A DNA stretch of 64,000 nt from Favolaschia claudopus (taxonomy: Eukaryota; Basidiomycota; Agaricomycetes; Agaricales; Mycenaceae). The notes below the pieces were generated by a model. The model was not told where the DNA came from and ran no database searches. It saw nothing but the letters and a program-made list of their open reading frames with translations. Shown piece after piece: positions 11,442-21,899 of the stretch. A program made the translations under genes and the position numbers. The DNA lies in contig JAWWNJ010000067.1 in NCBI GenBank assembly GCA_037176885.1, forward strand, positions 806,001 through 870,000. Reading direction: 5' to 3'. Numbering within the stretch: the stretch's first letter is position 1; each line of letters opens with the position of its first letter.

Positions 11442-12255
11442 ATTAATTGAACCATGATGCTTGATGTAGCGACGGGTTGAAACACTGACGGTGCAGGTGA
11501 AGAGTATGTAAATTGTCTCAATCGACGCAAGTGTTTCGATACAAGTAAATATCTCTGTCTTCCTCCGAGTCGAGAGTCGACTTCATTTCTCTCCAGATCC
11601 AGCGCTTTGTGATGCTGGGATTAATATTTTGGGATTCGTGGACCAGTATTCGAATGCGGATGCTTACACGGCCGGGGACATACGATATCGATATCGATAT
11701 TTGTCGTTGTTCAGTTCCTTGTTGGCTGCTATAATAACGGTAAACGAACTCAAGCAAACCTGTATTCTCATGCAACTTCAACTTGTTACATAAGTAAATG
11801 ACTGTTCAATGCCTCGTTCACAATACTATAGCCGCGGTAGGTTCAGACTTCCGAGAAATTCAGATTGAAGTCATTGAACCAAATTGAGCGCCGAATTTGA
11901 ACTCAAGCCTCATGTGTACAATTTACAAAGATATCCAAGAAGAAATACAGGGATACAAACTGCAGGTCCAATTCCCGAAGAACGTACACGACTCTCATTC
12001 TCATTCCCCAGGCGAAGTGGGAACTGTACCGCTTCGGGTTGCATTCAATGAATGCGCGATTCCCGAGTACTTTCAAACTTCAGGCGAACCAAGCCCGACT
12101 ACCGCGTCTTCTCCCTTCTGGCGCGCCGCCCGATTGCGGCCAAAAAGGGAGTACCGCGGGCGAACAAGACGAATCAAGTGATTGGGGTCGTCGGGATCAG
12201 ACGCAAAGGTCTGTAATCTGGTCAGAGCCCAACATCAGACACCTCGTATGCATGA

Positions 12256-12989
12256 TTAATTCATTGAATCATAGATGAGTACGTACTGGTTATCCTCTGG
12301 CTCGTCGTCAGAGCTATCGAGCCAGAGAGGCTCTGCGGGTGGGATGTCTCGTTTGAGAACCGTCAATGGCAGTGGTTTGACTAAGAAGCTTCGATGGCGC
12401 CGTGCGGGTGCTGGCCCAAGCGAGACTCGCTGTTTCTTCATTGGGACGGGAGGACGGGCTAAGAAGAGGAGGTGGTTAGTATTGACGATATTCATCGCAG
12501 AGATAAAAGCAGAAGAATTGGCAACTCACTGTCGACGGGCAATTTCCGCTTGCCACCCTCCACTGGCATGCGATCCATATCTTCGTTGAAACTCTGCGAT
12601 GCCTCTCGCTTTCGCACCGCCCTCCGAGTCAAACGACCGCGATTCGAAGAATGTGTTGAACTTTGTGTTTGCTCCTCCTCGAGCTTCTCCAGGCGAGCGG
12701 TGATCTCGGCGAGCCGAATGCGGTCGAGATCCCTCTGCGCGACGAGTTCGGTGATCTGTTCATCTTGACGAGCAAGCTCGGCATCCTGCCAAACGCTTCG
12801 TTGTTTGAGAGTTCGCATTTCTGCTTCGAGATCACTGTATCGGGCCTCCAATGCCGACGTAGTATCGGCGACGCTGACATGGAGGTCAGAGTTAGACTGA
12901 ACGATGCGGTTAGAGGGGGATTCCATGGTCGACGGTGGCACAGATGGTGGTTGAGGTGAGAGTGTTTGTTTGGGCTTGTATTTGCCCAT
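12256..12989 (-). CDS. Coiled-coil, acidic-tail protein (family member 1)
   Basis: Exons 12989-12530 and 12458-12256 encode 220 residues across a 71-nt GTGAGT..TTAG intron. A Pro/Ser-rich start is followed by a heptad-patterned coiled coil at about residues 45-115 (ALEARYSDLEAEMRTLKQ and onward). Then come a basic patch (RLTRRAVRKRE) and, in exon 2, basic residues and an acidic LDSSDDEPEDN tail. Three other genes in the window share the layout of coil, basic patch and SSDDE-type tail. No enzymatic domain is seen; a nuclear scaffold or DNA-associated role is inferred from the charge pattern. A further intron at GTACGT after DNQ would replace the last few residues. Confidence 0.7.
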
Positions 12990-13719
12990 TGTGCTTTAAT
13001 GCCAATGCCGAAGGTTGCCCGTGTTTGCCGTTCAAGTGCCGACATTGTTCTGACTCGGCAGAATTCGGCATCACAGCCAGGGTAAAGTATCTGTACTGTA
13101 ATTGATAATTTTCACGGGAGAACAGATTCGAAACTGTTCAAGTTGAAGTTCTCAAGTAGCCACTGGGAATGGTGTTAATCGCTAGCAAAGACTTAGAGTC
13201 CGAAATGCCGTAAGACCCGGCAGTTACCGCCGCATCTCCTTGCTCTTGACCACATCCATTGATCCAACGTCGCGACCCGCCGCCCGCCACGGATTTGGAC
13301 GGGGCGCACGGGCGCGGCTTCGAGTCCTCCCATTGAGTTAGGTGACTGCTACTCTCATACTGGGCACAGCAGTCCTTGCAGCAGTCTACTAGTACCTAGC
13401 GACACGTCGGAGTCTCGGACACGATGGGGCGGGCCGCAGGCATTTGCACATCAATCCTTCCAGCGACCGGACACAAACCGGACATCACCATTTCCTCGGT
13501 ACCGGACTGTTTTCTTCTCGATAATTCCTTCATCGCGTATCCGCCTTGTTCACCTTCCTGAGTGTAAGTAATCTCGTCACTGGTCAGCGGATTCGAGGTC
13601 GTACCCTATACGATGCAGACAATCATGGTGGGAACCAAAGAAGCCCGACTGTCTTGTGGCGTCAATCTCCCACCATATCGACGCTCACGCTCATACCTCC
13701 ACCCACCCGCAGCTCTACA
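12990..13719. other. Shared upstream region between divergent genes; nothing else seen
   Basis: This 0.7-kb gap separates the minus-strand coiled-coil gene from the plus-strand reductase gene and probably holds both promoters. No clear TATA box was identified. Confidence 0.45.
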
Positions 13720-15235
13720 ATGCCAGCTATCTCAACCGGCAAAGTTCTCGTCACTGGTGCCAATGGGTTCATCGCCGCCGTGCGTCGACCTCCGATCTAA
13801 TTCACGATCCCGGGCCTGGGCCAATCGACTCATTTCATTTCAATCCAGTGGGTCGTCCGCGAACTCCTCGACGAAGGTTTCTTCGTCCGCGGCGCCGTTC
13901 GCTCTGCCTCCAAATGCGCCCACCTCCGAGAAACCTTCGCGTCGTACGGCGACAAGTTCGAGCTTATCGTCGTTCCCGATATCACTCGGGTCAGTGTTTA
14001 ATATTCTCTGTTAGGTCTGCTTTTGGCTTATCGGATGCGATTGGATGACTTGGACAGGAAGGTGCATTCGACAAGGCGGTGGAAGGGGTGGATGCTATTG
14101 AACACGTTGCGTCTCCGTTTCACCTGCATGCGGACGATCCGGACGGTGAGTTCGAAGCCAAGCTTCGACATATGCGAATGCAGACTTGCCTCACTAATCT
14201 ATCTTATCGTTTGTCGTATTAGAGCTCATCCGCCCAGCCATCCACGGCACACTTGGGATTCTTCACTCAGCGCTGAAACATAAGTGAGATTTCCTTCCTT
14301 CGATCATTCATTCCGTTTTGTTTTCCCTTCAATTTACAAGAGTTATTCCCCAGAACCTCAGTTAAACGCGTCATAATCACCTCCTCCTGCGCCACCATCC
14401 TGCAAATTGAGCCCGAGCCTAAAACGTTCAGCGAACTCGACTGGAACGAGCAGTCTGTTCAGGAAGTCACGGAGAAGGGACGGGATGCGGCGCAGATGAG
14501 TAAATATCGGGCGTCGAAGGTTCTCGCGGAGAAAGGTACGCTGTTCACTAGAAGTCCGACGCAGAATGAGTTGAATACGATCGCCAATTGAAGCTGCATG
14601 GGATTTCATGGAGAAACACAAATCGGAAGTCGAGTGGGACCTCGTTGTCATCAACCCGCCCTTTGTATTCGGAGTGCGTGCCTTAGTCAATTTCTTGCCT
14701 TCTCAACTCTCAACTACGCCGTTTTCTATCACAATAACAACCTAATTATAGCCAACAATCCACCATACCCCCACCCCAGACACCCTCAACGCCTCCGCGC
14801 GCCAATTCTACGCGATGCTCACAGAGGAATCCACCCCCGCAATCCGGCACAGCGGATCCTGCTGGGTCGACGTGCGCGATCTCGGGCGGGCACATGTTCT
14901 GGCGTTGCGGCGCGCCGAGGCCGGCGGGGAGAGGATCATCGTCAGTGCCGGGGCGTTTGTTTGGCAGGATTGGTGTGAGTTCCTTTTTTTCGTCTTCTCT
15001 TGCTCTTCTTTGATATACCTTGATTCAATAAAAAATCCCAGTGGACGCCGCACCAAAGTCCACTGGCATGTCCCTTCAGAAAGGGGTACCCGGTTCGAGT
15101 AAAGATACGGTCCATCAGATTCGATACAACGCAACCAAGTCGTTCGAGGTGCTTGGGATTGGAGCGTACCGCTCGATGGAGGAGACGGCGAGGGATACGG
15201 TGGCCGATTGGAAGGCGAGGGGCTGGGAATGGTGA
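13720..15235 (+). CDS. NAD(P)-dependent extended short-chain reductase (GRE2 / dihydroflavonol-reductase-like)
   Basis: Eight exons could be joined, the first being 13720-13779, 13849-13989, 14058-14145, 14223-14283 and 14354-14535; the last ends at the stop at 15235. The N-terminal Rossmann motif is TGANGFIA. A VRGAVRS segment suits NADP binding, VKRVIITSSCAT carries the catalytic Ser, and YRASKVLAEK gives the Tyr-x3-Lys pair. The C-terminal half has the substrate-lobe pattern (VVINPPFVFGP, CWVDVRDLGRAHVLAL). The family reduces carbonyls such as methylglyoxal or 3-methylbutanal with NADPH in the cytosol; the exact substrate is not visible. Length (about 340 residues) fits the family. All catalytic residues are present, so it looks functional. 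Confidence 0.88.
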
Positions 15236-15708
15236 ATAAATCTGGCAACAGAAAATTCGAGGAAACTGAGTATTTTTTCTCTAACAAGAAAATTCATGAT
15301 ATGATTCTTCGTAGATCGTACCTCGTCAGAGAGAGATTTTGTGCTCGGAGATGTGAAGATCCTGTAATCACCCTCAAAACGTATTCTCTGAGTGGATTTG
15401 AACATCGAAAGAGCGCTGTTTAATTGACATTCAATCATTGTTGGAATTCGCTGGCCTCCAGTGCAGTCACTGTGCAGTCCAACTCGGCAGCAATCGGCAC
15501 GTTTAAGCTCTATCTAGAGTGGGACACCCGGCCCGCCCACGCATATAAAGCGGCGTTATGTTGGCGCGCTTTCCCACAGCAGCACACCCTCCGCCCTTGC
15601 AGTCGCTCTTCTAGCTTCAAGTCTGGACTCTGACACGGTACGAAACTTCAACCATCCTGGTGGTGGATCTAACCAACGAGCGAATCCTAGCAACGATCCA
15701 CTAGATAA
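15236..15708. promoter_or_regulatory. Upstream region of the MYND-type gene
   Basis: There is no gene in this gap. CATATAAAG at about 15541 could be a TATA box, roughly 165 bases before the ATG at 15709. Confidence 0.4.
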
Positions 15709-17193
15709 ATGGCTCAGAACAGCTCCGACCCACACCCATTTCTTCAGCTTATCTTCGAATCACTTCGCAAGCCTCTGGAGTCGCCTTTTTGTCATGTAAC
15801 CTATACATGGGCAATCGCCGCATCCTACCCACCCATGTTGAAATCGAACGAGATCGCTCATCCTGTCATGCAGGATGTAGCGAAATCGCTCATCATGTTT
15901 TTCTCTTGTGCTTTCGAGGCTGCCACCCGCGATGGGCTCGAGAGCAAGCTTTTCCGGCAGCCGTGTCGCTGTCTAAATATATTCCCTGGTCGCGAACTTG
16001 TAGAGTGTCATCAGCACCCAGGACCTGGCGTTGAGTTGCAGACGGGAACTCTCTGGATTGACAACCTCGCGAGTTTCATTACGTTGGTAGCCCGGTTCAC
16101 AGATCGCCTCCTATCGGTGACACAGGTGTCGCAGAGTGGCGAGGTTCGTGCGTGGAGGCGTCGAACAGCAGAGCTTGTCGAAAAGCACAGTGACGGACTT
16201 GGCCAGTCATTCCTTATCTGGCTAAAATTTGGCCAGTCCGGGGACGCACAGATTTTTGCCCTCTTCGGTACCATGCTGGAGCTTGAATCAAAGCTCTTTC
16301 AGCAATTGGAATCCTCTGAACACCTCCGACTGGCGTGGGCAGATCGCTTCCAGCAACTCATCCGAACAGAGAGTAGTTCAGGAACGCAGATCCGATCCCC
16401 TCGTATAGATCTCATATTCCACGGCGCAGGATGTGTGGCGGAAGTAGCATTGGCTCAGCTCAATTGCAGGACAACTGCCTACCAGAGGAAACCGGAGTAT
16501 AAAAGTCGATTCCGAGCCTGTTTCTCTCCTATTCAGCCACTCTACGACGACATTTGCCGCCTGTTGTCTATGATGTCCAAGGCCGGGGAACGGGTTCAGA
16601 ACGGCGGCCTGGAGGATGTTCTGCGCATCGGATTCTTCGGCTTCCATTTATACGAATTTTTGCCGTCGAAGGGACTTCCAATCTCTCCGCTCATAACACA
16701 GGCAATGGAACGGCTTCCGAACCTACCTCAGGAATGGCTGCTTTTTGCACAGTATCTCTTGATCAAAGATCGGTGCAGCAACCATCTTCGTCACAGTGAC
16801 TTCGATCCCAGTGATCTGAAGCCCAATTTCCAGTATGCAATCAACGAAAGAGTGGTGAAAAAGGATAGGTTGCGCGCCTGTTCGGGCTGCAAAGCCAATT
16901 ATTACTGCTCCAAGCAGTGCCAGAGGGAGAGTTGGAATGCGGTAACATTGCCGCATCGAAAGATTTGCCCTGTTTTGAAGAAGATATTCAAGGTGCACGA
17001 AGCCAGAGAGAACACAGCATTGGACTCGGAGCCAACCACACAAAACCCGTACGAAATGGCAGGGATCACCAAGGCAGAGATAGGGGAAGCGCTTGACTAT
17101 GTGATGGCGATGCTGGAACATTTCTCCAGCTACAAGGATTGGGTCTCACACAAAACCCATACAAAATGGCAGGGATCACCAAGGCAGAGATAG
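15709..17193 (+). CDS. MYND-type zinc finger protein with altered C-terminus
   Basis: This is one uninterrupted frame of 494 residues, with no intron, unlike its neighbours. Most of it is a helical region with no known domain. Near residues 388-425 there is a MYND-like finger (ACSGC, YYCSKQC, HRKIC). The usual first CxxC pair is missing, so at best one zinc site is complete. Agaricomycetes have large families of such MYND proteins, generally used for protein contacts. A 110-bp tandem duplication (17038-17147 and 17148-17257) runs across the 3' end. Because 110 is not a multiple of three, the last 18 or so residues are read in a shifted frame and end early at 17193. Without the second copy the frame would end shortly after the DWVS residues. 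Confidence 0.75.
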   Translation: MAQNSSDPHPFLQLIFESLRKPLESPFCHVTYTWAIAASYPPMLKSNEIAHPVMQDVAKSLIMFFSCAFEAATRDGLESKLFRQPCRCLNIFPGRELVECHQHPGPGVELQTGTLWIDNLASFITLVARFTDRLLSVTQVSQSGEVRAWRRRTAELVEKHSDGLGQSFLIWLKFGQSGDAQIFALFGTMLELESKLFQQLESSEHLRLAWADRFQQLIRTESSSGTQIRSPRIDLIFHGAGCVAEVALAQLNCRTTAYQRKPEYKSRFRACFSPIQPLYDDICRLLSMMSKAGERVQNGGLEDVLRIGFFGFHLYEFLPSKGLPISPLITQAMERLPNLPQEWLLFAQYLLIKDRCSNHLRHSDFDPSDLKPNFQYAINERVVKKDRLRACSGCKANYYCSKQCQRESWNAVTLPHRKICPVLKKIFKVHEARENTALDSEPTTQNPYEMAGITKAEIGEALDYVMAMLEHFSSYKDWVSHKTHTKWQGSPRQR

Positions 17194-17257
17194 GGGAAGC
17201 GCTTGACTATGTGATGGCAATGCTGGAACATTTCTCCAGCTACAAGGATTGGGTCTC
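17038..17257 (+). repeat. 110-bp tandem duplication at the 3' end of the MYND gene
   Basis: The copies 17038-17147 and 17148-17257 differ at only about three positions. The duplication shifts the reading frame of the gene and lies about 110 bases from the copia insertion. Confidence 0.9.
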
Positions 17258-17366
17258 CCCGTTCTCTCCTGACTGGTAACAAAATTCACAGTCCGGTTTG
17301 AGGGAACCAACCACTTGTAGGGAATTGCAGGTTCTCTGTACTTGATCCCTGTATCTGTATTACCAC

Positions 17367-17371
17367 AATTC
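17367..17371. repeat. Copia target-site duplication, left copy (AATTC)
   Basis: AATTC directly precedes the LTR and is repeated directly after the other LTR at 21597-21601. Five bases is the usual copia duplication. Confidence 0.85.
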
Positions 17372-17661
17372 TGTAGAAAACTTTGTGTAGTAGTGGATGG
17401 TTCACTCGATCGTAGGGTAATAATTCTGTATCACTATTCGACGAAATACTGGGGGTATATATACCCGTAAGAACAATGTAATATACAACTATAAATAATA
17501 GTAGGTAAGAACAATAAGAAACTCGATACAATGGACAAGAGTCCCATTGTTCTACAATCGGCTGTGCGTATCCACGCTACGAGCCTGTGCGTAACCTGTG
17601 CGTATCCGTAACCAGGTGCGACAAGCCTGTGCGCCTTGATACGGCTTGATTCCTTCCAACA
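17372..17661 (-). repeat. LTR (3' LTR of the copia element)
   Basis: 290 bp, starting TGTAGAAAAC and ending TTCCAACA on the plus strand. It contains a palindromic GGGTATATATACCC that may serve as TATA box. It matches 21307-21596 with no difference noticed. Confidence 0.93.
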
Positions 17662-17668
17662 CTCCCCC

Positions 17669-19561
17669 TCAAGCCGGAATTAATCCCAGTGCTTGAATAA
17701 GCGGTTTGAACTTGAAAGCGGCCAGCGCCTTTGTGAGTACGTCCGCTGTCATCTCGTTTGTTGGACAGTAAACAACTTGGAGGGTTCCGTTCTCGATTTG
17801 CTCGCGAATAAAATGGTAACGAATGTCGATGTGCTTGGTGCGAGCGTGAAATTGTCCGAGTTCGGCGTGTGCGAGCGAAATAGCGGATTGGTTGTCGTTG
17901 TAGATGATGAAGGGGAAAGTAATGGGGCCGAAGAGTTCCGCCATGAAGTAACGGAACCAAATCGCCTCTTTCGAAGTGTAGGTGATGGCAATATATTCAG
18001 CCTTGGTAGTGGACAGTGAGACGATCTCCTGTTGTTTGGATGACCATGAAACTGTGGCGCCGTTTAAGATGAACGCGTAGCCCGATATGGCTTTGCGATT
18101 CTCCAGTGACATTCCATCGGCGTCGGCAAAGATCTCCATTCCAAGTGCACTATCCGATGCGCTGTAGGTGAGTGCGTGGGTGCGTGTTCCCTTCAAATAT
18201 TGTAGAACATGTTTCGCAGCGGTCCAGTGAGGGATTCCGGGATTGTCGATAAAGCGTGATAAGACGCAGACTGCAAATGCCAAGTCTGGTCGAGTAGCCG
18301 TAGCCAGCCATACAAGTCCCCCAATTAATTCGCGATAGGGCGTACCCTTCATTGCTGCGATTTCGGTAGGAGTTGCTGGACATTGATCACGGTTAAGTTG
18401 AACCGTGGGATCAAGAGGTACGGAGACTGATTTGCAATCAGCCATGTTGAATTTCCGTAGCAATGAATCGATGTATGTTGTCTGCGACAATGCCAGTGTG
18501 CCTTTCTCCCTGTCCCTTCGAACTTCCATCCCTAACAACCAACTAATAGCTCCCAATTTCGTAATTTTGAATAAATTCCCGATTTCCTCCTGAATCTCGT
18601 CGATTAACGCGGGCGAAGTCCCGGTGATTGTGCTATCATCAATGTGTATAGCCATGAAAATGATGTCGTTGCCTCGAATGGCACGGTAGACGGCGTAGTC
18701 GGAGTGTAGTGGGTAAATGCCGAGCGTAGCGAGAGCTGAAGTCAACTTCTCGTACCACTTGCGGCTTGCTTGTTTCAATCCGTAAATTGTACGTTGGAGT
18801 CGGACAACCTCTCCATTGTTGCCGTTAGAGTAGTGTGGAGCCTGCTCCATATATATCTCTTCATCGGCAGTGAATTCTCCGTTCAGAAATGCGGCGGAAT
18901 AATCAAAGACTTTGATGTCCCAGTTAAACCGTGTCGCAATAGATAAGAGTGTGCGGAGGGAAGATAATTTTGCCGTGGGTGAGAAGGTCTCGAAGTAATC
19001 CACTCCTTGAACCTGAGTGAATCCTCGAGCAACCAGTCGAGCTTTGTACTTGTCGATCTCGCCGTTGGCTTTGCGTTTGATCCGCAGTGCCCATTTGGAT
19101 CCTACAACGTTCCGGTCCGTGGGCCTGGGAACCAAGCTGTCACCGAAAGTATTTGTCTTCTTCATCGCCTCCATCTCCACGTCCATTGCTGCCTTAAACA
19201 GCGGCCAATCCTCTCTTTTCATCGCTTCTTCAACCGTAGGTGAGTCCGATAATTCTCCTATTCCTGCATATGTGTACTCCATCCCAATTCCCGTCAGGTA
19301 TGAGTCGTCGTCTCCAGCGTCCGCAAGGTGAGCTCCACGTCGTGTGCGAGTCCCTTCAATGATGTTCTTTGGATCTATTGTACTTGATATATCTCGAGGT
19401 GCGATTCTTGATTCTTCTGTATTTTCCGGTGGGGTGGAAGCAGGTGTGGTGAGTGGTGAAGGTGGTGTTATTGAGCGGGGAGGTGCTTGAGCAACAGCAG
19501 GTGCGTGCTGGATGCTTTCTGATTTTTCTTCGACTCTAATATTCGCTTTCTCCCCCCTCAT
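17669..19561 (-). CDS. Copia pol C-terminal part: reverse transcriptase and RNase H
   Basis: The frame is 630 residues long. After a Pro/Ser/Thr-rich linker comes the copia RT start ([20 protein letters not shown]), then [18 protein letters not shown], the [11 protein letters not shown] motif and [10 protein letters not shown] with the catalytic Asp pair in place of the common YVDD. RNase H follows, with [13 protein letters not shown] and NDNQSA. The frame reaches the end of the domain without a stop, so the enzyme looks intact. It would copy element RNA to cDNA in cytoplasmic particles. Normally it is made as part of one gag-pol polyprotein; here it is separated from the protease part by a stop and by the missing integrase. 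Confidence 0.9.
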   Translation of the reverse strand: MRGEKANIRVEEKSESIQHAPAVAQAPPRSITPPSPLTTPASTPPENTEESRIAPRDISSTIDPKNIIEGTRTRRGAHLADAGDDDSYLTGIGMEYTYAGIGELSDSPTVEEAMKREDWPLFKAAMDVEMEAMKKTNTFGDSLVPRPTDRNVVGSKWALRIKRKANGEIDKYKARLVARGFTQVQGVDYFETFSPTAKLSSLRTLLSIATRFNWDIKVFDYSAAFLNGEFTADEEIYMEQAPHYSNGNNGEVVRLQRTIYGLKQASRKWYEKLTSALATLGIYPLHSDYAVYRAIRGNDIIFMAIHIDDSTITGTSPALIDEIQEEIGNLFKITKLGAISWLLGMEVRRDREKGTLALSQTTYIDSLLRKFNMADCKSVSVPLDPTVQLNRDQCPATPTEIAAMKGTPYRELIGGLVWLATATRPDLAFAVCVLSRFIDNPGIPHWTAAKHVLQYLKGTRTHALTYSASDSALGMEIFADADGMSLENRKAISGYAFILNGATVSWSSKQQEIVSLSTTKAEYIAITYTSKEAIWFRYFMAELFGPITFPFIIYNDNQSAISLAHAELGQFHARTKHIDIRYHFIREQIENGTLQVVYCPTNEMTADVLTKALAAFKFKPLIQALGLIPA

Positions 19562-19569
19562 TCAGCACT

Positions 19570-20036
19570 CTATTTCCGAGTCATCCTGCCATGCAGGCAT
19601 GACTTGCATTCCTCTTCCGCAGTAGTTCCATCTTCTTCAAGCTCAATCCCGTCCACCAATTTATTCTTCACTAATCTTTCAGCGGATTCGACGGGAATAT
19701 GTCCTAAGAGCCGGTGAAGCTCCTCAGGAGTCGTAACGAGCGGCCCATCCGAAGCTGCATTCGCATATACGCCTGTGACCGGCACTGCAACAGTATAGAG
19801 TCCGCGTACGAGCGGGATCGCGCCAATAGGTTGGTGTTTGGCGTCAAATATTCGGCACTCGTTTTCGCGAAATTGAACTGCGTAGCCGGCGCGTGCAATG
19901 CGCCCGATGGATATAGGTGTGGGGCCGAGTTTAGGTACGTGCAAGACGTCCTTCACGAGGACTCTTGTCGACCGCGTCGGTCCATTTGGAACCTGTACGT
20001 GCATGTCTCCCATCCCAATGGCGTCCAATCGCTGAT
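19570..20036 (-). pseudogene. Copia protease remainder and HHCC pre-integrase segment, broken
   Basis: This frame continues the protease that begins in the gag frame (VLVKDVLHVPKL is the flap-side strand) and runs into the GAG-pre-integrase zinc segment (HRLLGH, then CKSC). It stops right after that, exactly where the DDE integrase core should start. A one-base-type frame change near 20040-20090 also separates it from gag. Both breaks mean this copy could not make a complete polyprotein. Confidence 0.8.
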
Positions 20037-21241
20037 TATTCGATTCCTCGCCGGGTAATGGTTCGATAATTCGTTAAACGGTGTCGTGAGGGTGTCATAT
20101 GGATCGATGCGCCCGAGTCGTAAACGTCGAGTGCTTCGGTGGGGGCAGTGGTGTATGCGGCTTCAGAGGTGAGTGATGTCTTCACCGAGTGTTCATCAAT
20201 CCCATTGTCTCTGACATCGTCGACATCTTCTTCGTCGCTGTCTGACGCGTCCAGTAATTCTGGTAAGTCCGCAAATTCATCCTCCTCCTCCTCTTCATCC
20301 ATCTCATCAAATTCTATTTCATCCTCCAACCCGTCCGTTGCCGCCATCCATGCGGCATCAAAGTCGCGCTCTGTCTTGGCGCTATTCGCTTGGCTTCGGC
20401 CCTTCCTATGCGGGCTCTGCCCTTCTCTTCCTCCTCCTTTAGCCCAACATTCCTTCGCCATATGTCCCTTCTTGTGACAATTGTAGCATTCCACCATCTT
20501 CTTCGACTTAAACTTGCCGCCGTTCCCGTAGAACGCAGCTTCCTTCTCGCCCTTCAATGTTGGTTTTGCCGCTTTCCTGTCGGCTTCATCACTGATGCCT
20601 TGAAGCACAGTGTCGGGATCGAGTGTTTTGCCAAGAAGCGTGGCGGCACCCGTAAGTGCCGAAAGGTATGTTTCGTAGGACGCGGGGAGCGATCCTAAGA
20701 CGATTGCGACGAAATTGTCGTCTCCTGGGTCGGCGCTCATCGCTACGAGCTCCGCTCGGATCGTCCTTAATTTATCTAGGTGCGCCTTTACATCGCCACC
20801 TTCTGCACAACGCTCGTCTTGGAGCTTGCGCCTCAAATCCACCGTAACCATCTTTGACTTCTTCTCATATTCATCCTTAACCTTTGTCCACATTCCCTTC
20901 GCCGTTGCTTCCCCCTTAACCTTTAAGAACAACGAATCCGGCAACACCGTAGCAAGTCCTTGCTTGATGATGGCCTGCTCTGATCTCCAGATCCGTCGAC
21001 GTGCAAGGTACACGTCATTTGCTTTGATTTCGTCCGCCGTTGGTGCTTTTGGGTCGTTGAATACCGGGGCATCCGGTGCGGCGGCGATAAGCTCGAAGTG
21101 CTCGCTGAGTCCGGCGGCGTCGAGCGCAAACAAGAAGCGGTCTCGAAAGAAAACCCAGTTTGTGCCGTCGGATTTACAAGCGGGGAGTTTAGTGAAGTAC
21201 TCGCCGAGTTTAGCGGTAGAAGAGAACGTGTTTGTAGACAT
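20036..21241 (-). CDS. Copia gag with CCHC zinc knuckle and start of protease
   Basis: 401 residues from the ATG at 21241. The first 230 or so residues are the UBN2/retrotran_gag fold that assembles particles. A single knuckle CYNCHKKGHMAKEC binds RNA. A very acidic stretch (DEEEEEDEF) follows, then VYDSGASIHMT, whose DSG is the aspartic protease active site. The frame ends soon after, and the rest of the protease lies in another frame. Gag itself appears complete, so this copy could still make particle protein. Confidence 0.88.
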   Translation of the reverse strand: MSTNTFSSTAKLGEYFTKLPACKSDGTNWVFFRDRFLFALDAAGLSEHFELIAAAPDAPVFNDPKAPTADEIKANDVYLARRRIWRSEQAIIKQGLATVLPDSLFLKVKGEATAKGMWTKVKDEYEKKSKMVTVDLRRKLQDERCAEGGDVKAHLDKLRTIRAELVAMSADPGDDNFVAIVLGSLPASYETYLSALTGAATLLGKTLDPDTVLQGISDEADRKAAKPTLKGEKEAAFYGNGGKFKSKKMVECYNCHKKGHMAKECWAKGGGREGQSPHRKGRSQANSAKTERDFDAAWMAATDGLEDEIEFDEMDEEEEEDEFADLPELLDASDSDEEDVDDVRDNGIDEHSVKTSLTSEAAYTTAPTEALDVYDSGASIHMTPSRHRLTNYRTITRRGIE

Positions 21242-21306
21242 TTTCTTGTGTGTGTGATTTTTGTTATGGTATTCGTTTAAGGTTTAAAGCGCGGGGGCCA
21301 ATAACC

Positions 21307-21596
21307 TGTAGAAAACTTTGTGTAGTAGTGGATGGTTCACTCGATCGTAGGGTAATAATTCTGTATCACTATTCGACGAAATACTGGGGGTATATATACC
21401 CGTAAGAACAATGTAATATACAACTATAAATAATAGTAGGTAAGAACAATAAGAAACTCGATACAATGGACAAGAGTCCCATTGTTCTACAATCGGCTGT
21501 GCGTATCCACGCTACGAGCCTGTGCGTAACCTGTGCGTATCCGTAACCAGGTGCGACAAGCCTGTGCGCCTTGATACGGCTTGATTCCTTCCAACA
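21307..21596 (-). repeat. LTR (5' LTR of the copia element)
   Basis: 290-bp copy identical by eye to 17372-17661. Its inner edge is followed (minus strand) by GGTTATTGGCCCCCG, which may be the primer-binding site; no tRNA was assigned to it. Confidence 0.93.
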
Positions 21597-21601
21597 AATT
21601 C
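21597..21601. repeat. Copia target-site duplication, right copy (AATTC)
   Basis: Matches 17367-17371. Confidence 0.85.
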
Positions 21602-21899
21602 AAATGATATCATGCGACCGACACATTTCTCGAGGAATGAGTGGACGACTCATCTTACCCTTGAGTAGTATGATGAGTCGTCTTCGTAATCAGTGTACCA
21701 GTGGTATATTATACAATCCATTCAGTATACAGAGGCGAGTGACATCTGGAAGAACTGAGTGAGAAAGCGGACAATGATTTCAGCACTCACACAATCAAAG
21801 TGTTCATCCCCCTACTCATCTTATCTTGCGCTTCTTGGGAGAATTCTCCGAAACGTGCGCATCCGAGTCGACCTCAGACCTGGAACAAGCACCTATATG

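Larger units (their letters stand above)
10409..12255. other. No gene seen; short repeats only
   Basis: The stretch has no supported gene. It contains an imperfect direct repeat (10747 and 10957), a short (ATCGAT)n run near 11685-11702 and one copy of the GATTCCCACGGTT motif at 11426. Confidence 0.5.
17372..21596 (-). mobile_element. Ty1/copia LTR retrotransposon, integrase core deleted
   Basis: Two 290-bp LTRs (TG..CA ends) that look identical by eye bound a minus-strand gag-pol, and AATTC is duplicated on both sides. A purine tract (GAGGGGGAG) abuts the 3' LTR. Order in the coding direction is gag, CCHC knuckle, protease, HHCC finger, then reverse transcriptase and RNase H. This order, with integrase expected before RT, defines copia. 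The integrase catalytic core is absent: the frame carrying the HHCC finger ends at 19570 and the RT frame begins at 19561. Identical LTRs imply a recent insertion, so the copy was probably mobilised in trans or lost the segment very recently. Confidence 0.92.

Noticed and set aside
18395..18415. Sixth copy of the 16-bp motif inside the copia element
   Set aside because: It lies in conserved RT coding sequence and can be explained by the protein sequence.
20139..21257. Plus-strand open frames opposite copia gag
   Set aside because: Shadows of the gag reading frame.
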